Positions 23,754 through 33,661 of a DNA stretch of 52,770 nucleotides are shown here, one piece after another. Below the pieces are notes generated by a model that was not told the DNA's origin, ran no database searches, and worked only from the letters and a program-made list of their open reading frames with translations. Numbering within the stretch: the first letter of the stretch is position 1; every line of letters begins with the position of its first letter. This DNA is from Opitutales bacterium (GTDB lineage Bacteria; Verrucomicrobiota; Verrucomicrobiia; Opitutales; UBA2995): NCBI GenBank assembly GCA_022824405.1, contig JAJDZZ010000049.1, positions 1-52,770 on the forward strand, in the 5' to 3' direction. The position numbers and the translations under genes were made by a program.

Positions 23754-26700
23754 ATGCTATCCTTTATATTCCAACGATTCGCCGGTCGGCCCTATAGAAA
23801 ATTCATCAAGCGGTGTCTTCCGGCGGTAGCCCGGATCAATGAGTTGGAAAAGCAGTATCAGTCATTGACCGATGAGCAGCTTCGCAACCATACCGGCCAA
23901 TTCCGGAAACGTTTGGAGGAAGGTGAAAACCTGGAAGCCCTCCTGCCGGAAGCCTTTGCCACGGTAAAGAACGCGTCTCGACGGCTTTGCGGCAAAACCT
24001 TGAAGGTGTGCGGCCACGCCCTGGACTGGAACATGGTGCATTACGACGTCCAATTGATTGGGGGCATGGCTCTGCACCAGGGAAAGATTGCCGAGATGGC
24101 GACGGGTGAAGGGAAAACCCTCGTGGCCACTCTGCCGCTCTACCTCAACGCCCTGGACGGGCGCGGGTGCCACTGTGTCACCGTGAACGATTACCTGGCC
24201 CGCCGCGACAGTGAGTGGATGGGCTACTTGTACGATTTCCTGGGTCTGAGCGTGGGCTGTATCCAGAACGGGATGGGGCTGGCCCAAAAAAAGGAGATGT
24301 ACGGCCGGGACATCACCTATGGAACGGCCTCGGAGTTTGGTTTCGACTACTTGCGCGACAACGGGATGGCCATGGTGGCGGAGGGACAGGTTCAGCGCGA
24401 CCACGTCTACTGCATTGTGGATGAGGTCGATTCCATTCTGGTGGATGAGGCCAGGACTCCTTTGATCATTTCCGGACCGGCGCAAATTACGCGGGAGTTG
24501 CCCTTTCAGCAATACAAGCCGGTCATCCAACGACTGGTGCGCAAGCAGAACCGTTTTTGCACCAGGGTGGTGACAAAAGCAAAGAGGGAACTGGAAGACG
24601 TCGGAAAACCTCAGGAAGAGATAGATGTAGGCCTGGATCTGCTCCAGGTCCGAATGGGAATGCCCAAGAACAAGCAACTCTTGCGCATGTTGGAAGAGGG
24701 CCCTACCCGAAAGTTGATAGAAAAGGCCGATCTGGAAATGCACAACGACATGCGCAAGGCGGAGCTTTTCCAGCTCAAGGAGAAGCTGTTTTTCGTCATT
24801 GATGAAAAGCAGCACCAGGCCGACCTGACGGAAAAGGGCCGCCAGCTCATACGACCGGATGACCCCGATGCCTTTGTATTGCCGGACCTTCCCAGCCTAT
24901 TTAGTGAACTGGACAAGGACACCTCCCTGAGCTCCCGCGAGCGGGAGGAAAAGAAAACGGAATGGCAGGAGAAATTTGAGAAGACGAGCGAGGAGATCCA
25001 CACCATCAGCCAATTGTTGAGGGCCTACTCACTTTACGAGAAGGACGTGGAATACGTGGTGCAGAATAACAAGGTGCAGATCGTCGATAAAAACACCGGC
25101 CGCATTATGCCCGGTCGCCGCTGGAGTGACGGATTGCACCAGGCGGTGGAGGCCAAGGAAGGGGTGGCCATCGAAAAGGAAACCAAAACCTATGCCACCA
25201 TCACCATTCAAAATTACTTCCGGCAGTATGAAAAACTGGCTGGCATGACGGGCACGGCGGAAACGGAGGCAACCGAATTTTACGATATCTACAGCATGGA
25301 CGTAATGGTTGTTCCGACCCATAAGCCGAACCAGCGAAACGACCTCAATGACGTCATCTACAAGACCAGGCGGGCAAAGTACAATGCGGCCATCCAGGAT
25401 ATTCAAGAAGCCCACGGGAAGGGTCAGCCGGTTCTGGTGGGCACGGCCTCGGTGGAATCGTCCGAGGTCCTGAGCCGCATGCTCAAGCGAGTGCATATCC
25501 CCCATACCGTCCTCAATGCCAAGTTCCACGAAAAAGAAGCCGAGATCGTGGCCCGGGCCGGGCAGACCGGAGCGGTTACCATCGCCACCAACATGGCTGG
25601 CCGCGGTACGGACATCAAATTGGGAGAAGGCGTGGAAGAGATGGGCGGATTGCTCGTGCTGGGCACGGAGCGCCATGAGTCGCGTCGCATCGACCGGCAA
25701 TTGAGAGGACGCTGCGCCCGTCAGGGAGACCGCGGCAAATCCAAGTTTTTCATTTCCCTGGAGGATAACCTGATGCGTTTGTTCGCCCAGCCGGGGCCCA
25801 TTGCCAACATCATGGAAAAGTCTTTCAGCGAGGACGACGAATTGGCTCACCCCCTCCTGAATCGGTCTATCGAAAGCGCCCAGAAGAAAGTGGAGCAGCA
25901 AAATTATGCCATTCGAAAACGACTTCTTCAATACGACGATGTGCTGAACCAGCAAAGGGAAGTGGTCTACGGATTGCGCAATGAAGCCCTCCATCTGGAC
26001 CAACCCAAGGAGATAATATATGAAATGATCGAAGAGGAGCTGGAGGTCCGGTTGGAACACCCCGAACTAATGGGAGACAGGGGCGATTCCGAGGGACGCG
26101 AAGCCTTGGTTCGCTGGATCAACACCCACTTTCCCATTGCCATGGGAGGGGATGACATCGATTGGTCTACGGCCAAAACGGCGCGAGAGTCCATATTCGA
26201 AAAAATTCGCCATGCCTATGATTCCAAGGAAGCGCTTCAACAACCCGATGCCTTCAAAAATCTGGAGCGCTGGATTGTTATTTCCGCCCTCGACCGGCAC
26301 TGGCAGGACCACCTGACGGAAATGGAGGATTTGCGGCGTGGGGTTGAACTGCGGCGCCTGGGGCAGAAGGATCCATTGAATGAGTATAAGAACGAGGCCT
26401 ACCTCTATTTCGAGCAATTGCTGGAAAATGTCCGTTCGCAAATAGCCACTTCCCTGTTCCGTTCCGCTGTCATGCTGGAACGCAATATCATCGATGCTTT
26501 GCAGGATCGCATGAACAAGGCCCAGGCCGTGCAACCGGCTTTGGCCCGCGCCGCCGCCCCAACCGCGGCCGAAGGAAGGGCCACCCCGAACCAGACGCCC
26601 GTGGCGCCGGGTATTGGAAGCAGGCGACCGGCCGTGAATCCCGCGGCGCGGGTCAAGGCCGAACCGTTTCGACGCAAGATGCCGAAAGTGGGAAGAAATC

Positions 26701-26756
26701 AGCCCTGTCCCTGCGGCAGCGGAAAGAAATACAAGTACTGCTGTTACGGCAGGTAG
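23754..26756 (+). CDS. secA: preprotein translocase ATPase SecA
   Basis: This 1000-residue motor drives unfolded preproteins through SecYEG. The order is NBD1 ([28 protein letters not shown]), a preprotein-crosslinking region ([21 protein letters not shown]), NBD2 ([29 protein letters not shown]) and a helical wing and scaffold. The C-terminus is a zinc-binding tail, [13 protein letters not shown], preceded by an Ala/Pro-rich linker. Residues about 245-400 hold a charged, helix-rich insertion absent from E. coli SecA and like those of other PVC/Bacteroidota SecA proteins. It is followed 42 nt later by lnt. Confidence 0.98.
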   Translation: MLSFIFQRFAGRPYRKFIKRCLPAVARINELEKQYQSLTDEQLRNHTGQFRKRLEEGENLEALLPEAFATVKNASRRLCGKTLKVCGHALDWNMVHYDVQLIGGMALHQGKIAEMATGEGKTLVATLPLYLNALDGRGCHCVTVNDYLARRDSEWMGYLYDFLGLSVGCIQNGMGLAQKKEMYGRDITYGTASEFGFDYLRDNGMAMVAEGQVQRDHVYCIVDEVDSILVDEARTPLIISGPAQITRELPFQQYKPVIQRLVRKQNRFCTRVVTKAKRELEDVGKPQEEIDVGLDLLQVRMGMPKNKQLLRMLEEGPTRKLIEKADLEMHNDMRKAELFQLKEKLFFVIDEKQHQADLTEKGRQLIRPDDPDAFVLPDLPSLFSELDKDTSLSSREREEKKTEWQEKFEKTSEEIHTISQLLRAYSLYEKDVEYVVQNNKVQIVDKNTGRIMPGRRWSDGLHQAVEAKEGVAIEKETKTYATITIQNYFRQYEKLAGMTGTAETEATEFYDIYSMDVMVVPTHKPNQRNDLNDVIYKTRRAKYNAAIQDIQEAHGKGQPVLVGTASVESSEVLSRMLKRVHIPHTVLNAKFHEKEAEIVARAGQTGAVTIATNMAGRGTDIKLGEGVEEMGGLLVLGTERHESRRIDRQLRGRCARQGDRGKSKFFISLEDNLMRLFAQPGPIANIMEKSFSEDDELAHPLLNRSIESAQKKVEQQNYAIRKRLLQYDDVLNQQREVVYGLRNEALHLDQPKEIIYEMIEEELEVRLEHPELMGDRGDSEGREALVRWINTHFPIAMGGDDIDWSTAKTARESIFEKIRHAYDSKEALQQPDAFKNLERWIVISALDRHWQDHLTEMEDLRRGVELRRLGQKDPLNEYKNEAYLYFEQLLENVRSQIATSLFRSAVMLERNIIDALQDRMNKAQAVQPALARAAAPTAAEGRATPNQTPVAPGIGSRRPAVNPAARVKAEPFRRKMPKVGRNQPCPCGSGKKYKYCCYGR

Positions 26757-26798
26757 CCCGCCTGGGCAGGGGTTGCTCCAGTTGGCTGTGGGTAAGGC

Positions 26799-28454
26799 AT
26801 GAAATCGAAATTGACCGTCCAGTGGAACCCAACGCTTTGGGCCTCGGCCGTGTTTGTTTCCACTTTCTGTTTTCACACCTTTGCCTTCCCGCCTTACGAC
26901 ATCGCCGAGTTGGCCTACCTGCTTCCCGTTCCCATCCTGCTGTGGCTATTTTACAGACCTCCCTCCCTCAGGATTTTTATGGCGACGGCGGGAGGGGCCT
27001 TCTGGCTTTCCTGGCTGGTTTTGATATTTTGGTTACGCCACGTCACCTGGCTGGGCTGGTTCGGCCTGGCCTCGGTCCTGACCCTCTTTCCCGTCGGGTG
27101 GGCCCTATTGGTTTTCTGGTGGGTTCCCCGGTTCAAGGACCGCGGTTTTCCGACCCGTTTTTTGGGCATACTAAGCGTATGTTCCGCCTGGGTCATACTG
27201 GAATTTGTCCGCACATTTTTCCTGACCGGGTTTCCCTGGTTGCCCCTCGCCGCCAGCCAGTGGAAGCGCCCCGTCATGCTTCAGATTTCCTCCCTGACCG
27301 GTTTCTATGGGGTTTCCTTTGTTCTGCTTTTGGTGGGGGTGACCATCGCGTTCTATATTCGGCATCTTTTGCAGGGAAGGAAGCGCGGGTGGCAGCGGTT
27401 TTGTCCCGAATTTCTCCTGGGCATCGCGGTTTGGCTGTTTGTCACCTTCGGCATCTTCCAGTTCAACTTTGTCCGCGTGCAGCGGGTTCCCCTCTTCGAT
27501 GCCGCATTGGTTCAACCCTATATTCCCCAGACGGTGAAATGGGAACCGTCCCAGTCTCCCCGGATCATGTCCCAATTCGAGAATCTGGTCATTTTCCAGA
27601 AGCATATCGGGGCGGACATCGCGGTCCTGCCCGAAGCGGCCATGCCCTATCCCGTTATCGGCGATGCCGCCATGCGGGATTGGGTGGAAAAATTGGCCCG
27701 GGACTTCGGCGGGCCCCTTCTGATGGGCGCGTTGGCGGCGGAGGGACCCACTGTCCTGGACGATCCGTGGTTCAACGGGTTCATGCTGGTTTATCCGGAA
27801 GATGGCTTGGACCCCGACTACTACCAAAAACGGCGACGCGTTCCCTTCGGTGAATTCATCCCCTTTCGCCAAGCCTTGTTTTTCCTCGAAAAATTCGTTC
27901 CCATTGGCGGGGACATTGCTCCGGGAAAGTCGTCCGCTCCACTGAAGCTGAGGATGATGGGGGGAGAAACGCTCATCGGGCCATTGATCTGTTACGAAGA
28001 CATATTCCCCTCCCTGGCAGCCGACTCCGTGCGCGAGGGAGCTCAGGTGTTGTTCGTGATCACCAACGATGCCTGGTACGGGGAGGAAGGGGCCCCCTAT
28101 CAGCACGCGGCTCATTCGGTTCTGCGAGCGGTGGAAACGCGGCGGCCCGTAGTGCGTGTCGGCAACGGGGGATGGAGTGGTTGGATCGACGAAAATGGAA
28201 ATATCCGCGATGTTTTGAAATCGAACGAGGGGTCGATTTATTTCTCCGGTAGCGAGGTGGTTGAGGTGAGTTATAATCCCCATTCCGTGGGGGAGCATAC
28301 CTTTTTTGTCACCTACGGAAACTGGTTCATTTGGGCCGGTTCAGCCGTAATTGTCCTGTTTTTGCTGCTGCTGCGCCGGGCTCCCCCCGGCCTGGAGGAA
28401 GAGGCGGAGTGGAAAGGCCTGGACCGGATGAAAATAAAAATTCCCACGGAATGA
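26799..28454 (+). CDS. lnt: apolipoprotein N-acyltransferase
   Basis: This 551-residue inner-membrane enzyme adds the third acyl chain to lipoproteins. Several N-terminal transmembrane helices (about 10-225) precede a periplasmic nitrilase-like domain. Its Glu-Lys-Cys triad is visible in AVLPEAAMPYP, KRRRVPFGEFIPF and LICYEDIFPSL. A final transmembrane helix follows (WFIWAGSAVIVLFLLLL). It is co-oriented with secA and convergent with the transhydrogenase genes. Confidence 0.95.
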   Translation: MKSKLTVQWNPTLWASAVFVSTFCFHTFAFPPYDIAELAYLLPVPILLWLFYRPPSLRIFMATAGGAFWLSWLVLIFWLRHVTWLGWFGLASVLTLFPVGWALLVFWWVPRFKDRGFPTRFLGILSVCSAWVILEFVRTFFLTGFPWLPLAASQWKRPVMLQISSLTGFYGVSFVLLLVGVTIAFYIRHLLQGRKRGWQRFCPEFLLGIAVWLFVTFGIFQFNFVRVQRVPLFDAALVQPYIPQTVKWEPSQSPRIMSQFENLVIFQKHIGADIAVLPEAAMPYPVIGDAAMRDWVEKLARDFGGPLLMGALAAEGPTVLDDPWFNGFMLVYPEDGLDPDYYQKRRRVPFGEFIPFRQALFFLEKFVPIGGDIAPGKSSAPLKLRMMGGETLIGPLICYEDIFPSLAADSVREGAQVLFVITNDAWYGEEGAPYQHAAHSVLRAVETRRPVVRVGNGGWSGWIDENGNIRDVLKSNEGSIYFSGSEVVEVSYNPHSVGEHTFFVTYGNWFIWAGSAVIVLFLLLLRRAPPGLEEEAEWKGLDRMKIKIPTE

Positions 28455-28499
28455 CCCCTTTACGCCTCAATTACCCCGCTTGACCATGCGCCAATCGGG

Positions 28500-29921
28500 T
28501 CAATCTTTGAATTGGCCCACCAGTTTGGTCACCGTCTGTTTGGCGTCGCCGTAGAGCATGCGGGTGTTTTCCCGGAAGAAAAGCTGGTTGACCAAACCGG
28601 AGAATCCTGCGCCTTGGCCCCGTTTGAGGGCGAACACCGTTTTGGCCTCGTGAACGTTGATGATGGGCATTCCGTAGATGGGGCTCTGGGGATCTTCCTC
28701 CGCCGCCGGGTTCACCACGTCATTGGCCCCGATGACAATAGCCACGTCCACAGTGGACATGACGGGTTTCACGTCATCCATCTCCGATAATTGTTCGTAG
28801 GCAACGTCGGCTTCGGCCAGGAGCACATTCATGTGCCCGGGCATTCTTCCGGCTACGGGATGAATGACGTAACGCACTTCAGCCCCATTTTCTTCCAGAA
28901 TATCTCCCAGTTCCTTGACCGCGTGCTGGGCCTGGGCCACCGCCATGCCGTAACCCGGTACGAAAATCACGTTGCTGGCCGCCTCCAACACGTAGAAAGC
29001 GTCTTCTACGCTGAGGGGTTTCATTTCCCCGTCCTGCTTGGCGCCTGCCTTTTCCGCGGTGGCGCCGAAACCGCTGAGCAACACGTTGGCCAGGGTCCGG
29101 TTCATGGCCTTGCACATGATAATGGTCAAAATCAGGCCGCTGGCCCCCACCAGGCAGCCTGCCACGATAAGCACGTTGTTGCGGATGACGAACCCCGCGG
29201 CGCAGGCGGCCAAACCCGAACAACTGTTCAGAAGGGAAATGACTACCGGCATGTCCCCGCCACCGATGGGCATCACACCAAAGATCCCCAATAGTAGGGA
29301 GAACAGGATCAATCCCAGAAAAATCGCGTAGGCCTCCTCCCCGGCCAGACCCGAGGCATAAAGGATTCCGGCAATGAGGATTCCCGCCAAAAACAACAGG
29401 TTGACGGCTTTCTGGCCCCTGAAGACCGTGGCCTTGCCGCTGATCTTTCCGGATAGTTTTCCCCAGGCATAGACGCTGCCGGAAAAAGTGATTCCCCCGA
29501 CAAACACAGCCAAAAAAATGACGGAAGCGGTGAAGTGGTCCATGGCCGCCGGGATGGATCCATCGATTCGTCCCCCTCCGGCATCGACGAATTTCTGGTA
29601 TTCGGCCCAGCCCACCAGGAGGCTGGCCAGCCCTCCGAAACCGTTGAATAGGGCCACCATTTCGGGCATTCTGGTCATCCGGACCCATTTCGCCGCAAAA
29701 AATCCAATCAAGCCGCCGGCCAGGATTCCCGCCGCAATCCACATCCAGCTTCCCAAAACCTGCCTGTCGATCAGGGTAACGGCGATGGCGATCAACATGC
29801 CGATCGAGGAAACCAGGTTTCCCCGGCGAGCGGTATGAGCCGAGCCCAGCATCTTGATGCCAAAAATGAACAGAATGGCCGAGGCGATGTAGAAGAAATT
29901 GATCAGGCCGGGAGTCTGCAC
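28500..29921 (-). CDS. pntB: NAD(P) transhydrogenase subunit beta
   Basis: This 473-residue membrane subunit provides the NADP(H) site and most of the proton channel of proton-translocating transhydrogenase. About nine hydrophobic helices are followed by the NADP-binding domain (FVPGYGMAVAQAQHAVKEL, HPVAGRMPGHMNVLLAEA, VIGANDVVNPAAEEDP, NVHEAKTVFALKRG). GTG 29921 is the likely start: it follows the upstream stop by 2 nt, has AGGAGA upstream and gives VQTPGLINFFYIA. The frame is open further upstream but that sequence is not PntB-like. Confidence 0.95.
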   Translation of the reverse strand: MQTPGLINFFYIASAILFIFGIKMLGSAHTARRGNLVSSIGMLIAIAVTLIDRQVLGSWMWIAAGILAGGLIGFFAAKWVRMTRMPEMVALFNGFGGLASLLVGWAEYQKFVDAGGGRIDGSIPAAMDHFTASVIFLAVFVGGITFSGSVYAWGKLSGKISGKATVFRGQKAVNLLFLAGILIAGILYASGLAGEEAYAIFLGLILFSLLLGIFGVMPIGGGDMPVVISLLNSCSGLAACAAGFVIRNNVLIVAGCLVGASGLILTIIMCKAMNRTLANVLLSGFGATAEKAGAKQDGEMKPLSVEDAFYVLEAASNVIFVPGYGMAVAQAQHAVKELGDILEENGAEVRYVIHPVAGRMPGHMNVLLAEADVAYEQLSEMDDVKPVMSTVDVAIVIGANDVVNPAAEEDPQSPIYGMPIINVHEAKTVFALKRGQGAGFSGLVNQLFFRENTRMLYGDAKQTVTKLVGQFKD

Positions 29922-29923
29922 CT

Positions 29924-30211
29924 TTACCGGTCTCCTTTCTTCCTGAACATTCCCAGCATGCGGTCGGTCACCTTGTAACCCCCCACCACATTGATGGAAG
30001 CCAAGACCAGGGCGGCGAACCCAAGGACCATGGCCGCGCTTCCCTCCGGATTCTGCAGGGTAGCGATCAAGGCGCCAACTATGGTGATGCCAGAGATGGC
30101 ATTGGAACCGGACATCAGGGGCGTGTGCAATTGGGAGGGGACCTTGGAGATCAGTTCGAACCCGAGAAAGGCGGCCAAAGTAAAAATAAACAATAACAGG
30201 ATGATATCCAT
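29924..30211 (-). CDS. pntAB: NAD(P) transhydrogenase small alpha subunit (membrane part)
   Basis: This 95-residue protein has three hydrophobic helices and equals the C-terminal membrane part of E. coli PntA. PSQLHTPLMSGSNAISGITIVG is the characteristic segment. It lies between pntAA (12 nt) and pntB (2 nt) and completes a split-alpha, three-gene arrangement like that of Rhodospirillum rubrum. Confidence 0.95.
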   Translation of the reverse strand: MDIILLLFIFTLAAFLGFELISKVPSQLHTPLMSGSNAISGITIVGALIATLQNPEGSAAMVLGFAALVLASINVVGGYKVTDRMLGMFRKKGDR

Positions 30212-30223
30212 GGCTGTTGGGCG

Positions 30224-31363
30224 TTACCTTTGAGCGAGCTTTTCCTTGAAAGTGGGATGAATGATTTGGCCGTCGTGTGTGAGCAGACAACCCTGCAAGA
30301 TGACATCTTCCAGATCCAGGTTGAGGGACTTCGCTTCTCCGTCCCAGAAGTGTTCCAACAGGTTTGCGATATTGGAGGCGTAGACTTGAGTGGCGTGGAA
30401 GGGGACCTCGGCTTCGAGCAAACTATGGCCTACGATGATCACACCGTTTTCCGTAACCACCTCCCGGTCGGGCCGGGTGCCCTCCACGTTTCCGCCATTC
30501 GCCGCCGCCAGATCGACGATTACACTGCCCGGTTTCATTCCGGAAATCATTTCCCCGGTCACCAGAGTCGGGGCCTTTCGACCGAAAAGCTTGGCCGTGG
30601 TAATAATCAGATCCGAATTGGCGCAAACCTTGGCCATGCCCCGGCGCTGCAAGGCGATTTGCTCGGCCGTGAGTTCCTCGGCGTATCCCTGTTCGGTCTG
30701 GGCCGTTTCTCCCAGGTCGATTTTGATGAACTTCGCCCCCAGGGATTTGACCTGTTCTTCAACCACGGGCCGGGTATCGAACGCTTCTACCCGGGCCCCC
30801 AGCCGCTTGGCCGTGGCAATGGCCTGCAGGCCGGCCACTCCTACGCCGATGACAAATACCCGGCAAGGGGAGATGGTGCCGGCCGGAGTCATCATCATGG
30901 GTAGCGCTTTGTTGAGGCGATCGGCCCCCGCGATGACGGCCTGGTAACCGGCCAGATTCATCTGCGAACTGAGCACGTCCATCTTTTGGGCCAGCGTGGT
31001 GCGGGGGATCATTTCCATGGAAATGGCGCTGACCCCGGCCCGGGCCAGGTCATGCAGAAGATCGGTGCGGAAAAACGGGTCCAGAAAACCGACAAACAAG
31101 CTGCCCGGTTTAAACCGGGCCACGGTTTTGGCATCGGGGATTTCCAGACCCAGGATCAGGTCGGCCCCGGGAAGGGCGGCATCGTCGGGTCGAAGCTTCA
31201 CTCCTTTTTCGGCGTAGAGCCGGTCCGGATAACCGCTTTTTTCCCCGATACCCTCTTCCGCCGAGAGGTTTATTCCCAGGCCTGTGAGTTTCTCCGCGGA
31301 ATCGGGGGTAAGTGCGGCTCGGGTTTCCCGAGGATCGTTCGCTTTGGCTACAAAACCTTCCAT
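30224..31363 (-). CDS. pntAA: NAD(P) transhydrogenase subunit alpha, NAD-binding part
   Basis: This 379-residue soluble subunit binds NAD(H) and is related to alanine dehydrogenase. Visible motifs are ESGYPDRL-like substrate-side segments, the Rossmann turn VIGVGVAGLQAIATAKRLGA, and AFDTRPVVEEQVKSLGAKF. Together with the two downstream genes it makes the proton-coupled enzyme that forms NADPH. The region upstream to gspG is a divergent promoter region. Confidence 0.96.
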   Translation of the reverse strand: MEGFVAKANDPRETRAALTPDSAEKLTGLGINLSAEEGIGEKSGYPDRLYAEKGVKLRPDDAALPGADLILGLEIPDAKTVARFKPGSLFVGFLDPFFRTDLLHDLARAGVSAISMEMIPRTTLAQKMDVLSSQMNLAGYQAVIAGADRLNKALPMMMTPAGTISPCRVFVIGVGVAGLQAIATAKRLGARVEAFDTRPVVEEQVKSLGAKFIKIDLGETAQTEQGYAEELTAEQIALQRRGMAKVCANSDLIITTAKLFGRKAPTLVTGEMISGMKPGSVIVDLAAANGGNVEGTRPDREVVTENGVIIVGHSLLEAEVPFHATQVYASNIANLLEHFWDGEAKSLNLDLEDVILQGCLLTHDGQIIHPTFKEKLAQR

Positions 31364-31518
31364 GGTCGGGAATTACACTTGATGGGGGACAATCGACATC
31401 AAAGGGGCTCATATTTGTTTCCTCCGGGGTTCATGAAAAGGAGAAATGTCGATAAAGATTGAAGTTCTGTCCGCCATTGCCCTTAGTTTAATCCTGAATT
31501 GGAATCAGCCTGAGAATT

Positions 31519-31546
31519 TTGACTGACCGGTTTTTACATCTATTAA
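31519..31546 (+). promoter_or_regulatory. candidate promoter of the type II secretion operon
   Basis: TTGACT (31519-31524) and TATTAA (31541-31546) are 16 nt apart, 22 nt before the gspG start. The rest of the 204-nt divergent region shows no gene; GATGGGGGACAATCGACATC at 31381 resembles part of the hairpin repeat. Confidence 0.5.
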
Positions 31547-31567
31547 TTTAGCCCGCTCCGATTATTC

Positions 31568-32014
31568 ATGAACGCTTCTTTCCGGATTCATCCTTCCGTC
31601 CGCGATTCGAGAAAAAAGAGCCGCCACGGGTTCACCCTCCTGGAAATCCTCCTGGTTTTGGCCCTGTTGGCCGGCCTGATTGTCCTGGCCGTCAACAATG
31701 TGGATAAAATCCTGCAGGGCGGGCAGGAAGACACGGTGCAAATTTACGTTAACGATACTTTGAAGGCGGCCCTGTTTCGTTACCGCATCGACAATGGTCG
31801 CTACCCCACTACGGAGGAGGGCTTGGATGCATTATTGAACCGACCCGGGGAAGCCCCCAACTGGAATGGCCCTTATGTGGAAAACCTTCCGGCCGATCCC
31901 TGGGGGCAGGACTATCGCTACCAGTTTCCCGGGAAAAATAATACCGATAAATACGACCTTTTTTCCCTCGGCAGCGACGGAGTGGAAAGTGCCGACGACA
32001 TCGGCAACTGGTAA
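31568..32014 (+). CDS. gspG: type II secretion major pseudopilin GspG
   Basis: This 148-residue protein is the main subunit of the T2SS pseudopilus. A basic leader is followed by the prepilin peptidase site G/F in HGFTLLEILLVLALLAGL, with Glu at mature position 5. The GspG-specific C-terminal part follows (NGRYPTTEEGLDALL, NWNGPYVENLPADPWGQDYRY, DLFSLGSDG), including the calcium-site region. It is the first gene of the operon. Confidence 0.96.
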   Translation: MNASFRIHPSVRDSRKKSRHGFTLLEILLVLALLAGLIVLAVNNVDKILQGGQEDTVQIYVNDTLKAALFRYRIDNGRYPTTEEGLDALLNRPGEAPNWNGPYVENLPADPWGQDYRYQFPGKNNTDKYDLFSLGSDGVESADDIGNW

Positions 32015-32029
32015 AGCCCGCAATATCCG

Positions 32030-32527
32030 ATGCCTGTGAGAACCGCAGGAGGATTCACCCTTCTCGAGGTGCTTTTGGTCCTTGTCCTGATCGGTGGAGC
32101 AACCGTTCTGTTTACCCTGAACGCGGATAAGATAATTGAACCCCAGCCCATGGCGGAGTTGGAGAAAGCTTTCCATAGGGCCCAAAGCGAAGGCCGGTGG
32201 ATGGCGGTGGAAGACCGCAAAACCTACCGACTGGTATGGGACAAGGAGAATCAGCGGTTCGTCCTGCTGGACCGGGCCGTCGTCTCCAATTACCCCATTG
32301 AGGGCCTGGAGGGAAAGCCCTCGAAATTGAACGCGACATTTTTTTATCAGGTGCCCCTGACCAAGGGCGCGTCCTTCCAGGACTCATCCTGGTATCGGGC
32401 CGATAGCATAAACCTTTATCCCGACGCCACCTCGCCCCTCTTCAAGGTGAGATTGGAGGACGGCACGCGCCAACTCGAGTTGGAAGTGGAACCTTTTACG
32501 GGATTTATCACAAAGCGAAGTGGATGA
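32030..32527 (+). CDS. gspH: type II secretion minor pseudopilin, GspH-like
   Basis: This 165-residue protein has a prepilin signal (GGFTLLEVLLVLVLIGGATV) after a very short basic leader. A GspH-like globular part follows (KAFHRAQSEGRWMAVEDRKTYRLVW). Operon position after gspG and before the gspI-like gene supports the assignment; the C-terminal domain is divergent. Its stop overlaps the next start. Confidence 0.82.
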   Translation: MPVRTAGGFTLLEVLLVLVLIGGATVLFTLNADKIIEPQPMAELEKAFHRAQSEGRWMAVEDRKTYRLVWDKENQRFVLLDRAVVSNYPIEGLEGKPSKLNATFFYQVPLTKGASFQDSSWYRADSINLYPDATSPLFKVRLEDGTRQLELEVEPFTGFITKRSG

Positions 32528-33003
32528 AGGACCGGGATAGCGGCTTTACCCTGATTGAGGTTCTGATAGCGATGTTGATTTTCGGAACTGCCTCCGCCGT
32601 ATTGGTGGCAGCCTACATCAACATTCTGACCAATTTCGAGCGGAGTCGCCTGGTGGCCAATTTGGAAGAGGAACTGGCCTACGTCCGGCAGGAGTTGCAG
32701 CTCAGGAGCGATTTGGATGAGGCCGTTGAAGGGGGAGAGTTCGATCTGGGCAACGGCGCCACCGGGATCTGGTTCTCCGAGATCGAGCCCACCGAGATAC
32801 CGAACCTGTTCCGGGTGAGGCTGAGGGTGGAACGGGTGGACGAAAAAGGGGGCAAATCCAGTGAAGAGGAGCAGTTTTTCCTTTTGCGCCCAACCTGGGC
32901 CGACCCGGATGAGAATGATCGATTGCGGGAGGATCTCCAGGAACGCATGACGGATTTTCGCGAAGACCAGCAATGGGGATGGGGTTATTTCGGTTCAAGA
33001 TGA
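32524..33003 (+). CDS. gspI: type II secretion minor pseudopilin, GspI-like
   Basis: This 159-residue pseudopilin has the N-methylation signal SGFTLIEVLIAMLIFGTASA and an acidic C-terminal domain. ATGA overlaps join it to the genes on both sides, which implies translational coupling. The name rests mainly on position between the GspH- and GspJ-like genes. Confidence 0.78.
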   Translation: MKDRDSGFTLIEVLIAMLIFGTASAVLVAAYINILTNFERSRLVANLEEELAYVRQELQLRSDLDEAVEGGEFDLGNGATGIWFSEIEPTEIPNLFRVRLRVERVDEKGGKSSEEEQFFLLRPTWADPDENDRLREDLQERMTDFREDQQWGWGYFGSR

Positions 33004-33656
33004 GAAAATCCCACCCAGACCGATCATACGGATTCACCCTATTGGAAGTGCTGCTTGCTCTGTCCCTGGCCGCCGCCATCATGACCTCCGTATTGTTGCT
33101 CACGGCCGGTTTGAGCGACATTTGGCGCGGAACCACCCCCGTGCGCAATCTGGAAGTGCATTCCCGGCAGGTGGTGGATTTCCTCAAGCGTGGATTTGCC
33201 CGGGCCTTGCCGGTGCAAACCACTGGGACGGCTTATGTTTTTCTCGATCACACCTCGGGAGAATTCAACCGAACCGGACCTCCCCTGTTATCCTGGGAGG
33301 TTCAGGCCAGCGACGGCATTATTGCCTGGGGGGCTCAACCGCTTCCTTACGTGCTCTACCAACTCGAGGTCATCGAGGATGTCGGCCTGGCCCTTTATTG
33401 GCAGTCGCGTCTGGAAGTGGATTTTGAAGAAATACCGCCCCGGCAGACCCTGATATCCCCCTTTGTGACACGAATGGAGTATCACTATTTCGATGCCGAG
33501 GATGAGGTTTGGGAACTCGAGGACGAACTGCGTTACAATACGGAGCGGCTCTACGACATACCCAACCGCATAAAGCTGTTTTTTGAGAGCGAGGACGAGG
33601 CGATCTCCTACATGATCAATCTGCCGAAAACCGGGGAAGGGGTGCCTCTTTATTGA
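33000..33656 (+). CDS. gspJ: type II secretion minor pseudopilin, GspJ-like
   Basis: This 218-residue pseudopilin has YGFTLLEVLLALSLAAAIMT at its N-terminus and a larger globular domain (VTRMEYHYFDAEDEVWELED) typical of GspJ. ATG 33000, which overlaps the previous stop, is preferred to ATG 32973. It probably forms the pseudopilus tip with I and K. Confidence 0.8.
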   Translation: MRKSHPDRSYGFTLLEVLLALSLAAAIMTSVLLLTAGLSDIWRGTTPVRNLEVHSRQVVDFLKRGFARALPVQTTGTAYVFLDHTSGEFNRTGPPLLSWEVQASDGIIAWGAQPLPYVLYQLEVIEDVGLALYWQSRLEVDFEEIPPRQTLISPFVTRMEYHYFDAEDEVWELEDELRYNTERLYDIPNRIKLFFESEDEAISYMINLPKTGEGVPLY

Positions 33657-33661
33657 TAGTG

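Noticed and set aside
24480-24960. SecA insertion as a sign of a gene fusion or mobile insert
   Set aside because: Similar NBD1 insertions are known in SecA proteins of Bacteroidota and PVC bacteria and the frame is intact, so it is ordinary for the group.
28500-30290. 596-codon version of PntB
   Set aside because: The extra N-terminal part lies in another frame of pntAB and is Arg/His-rich nonsense; GTG 29921 gives a normal PntB.
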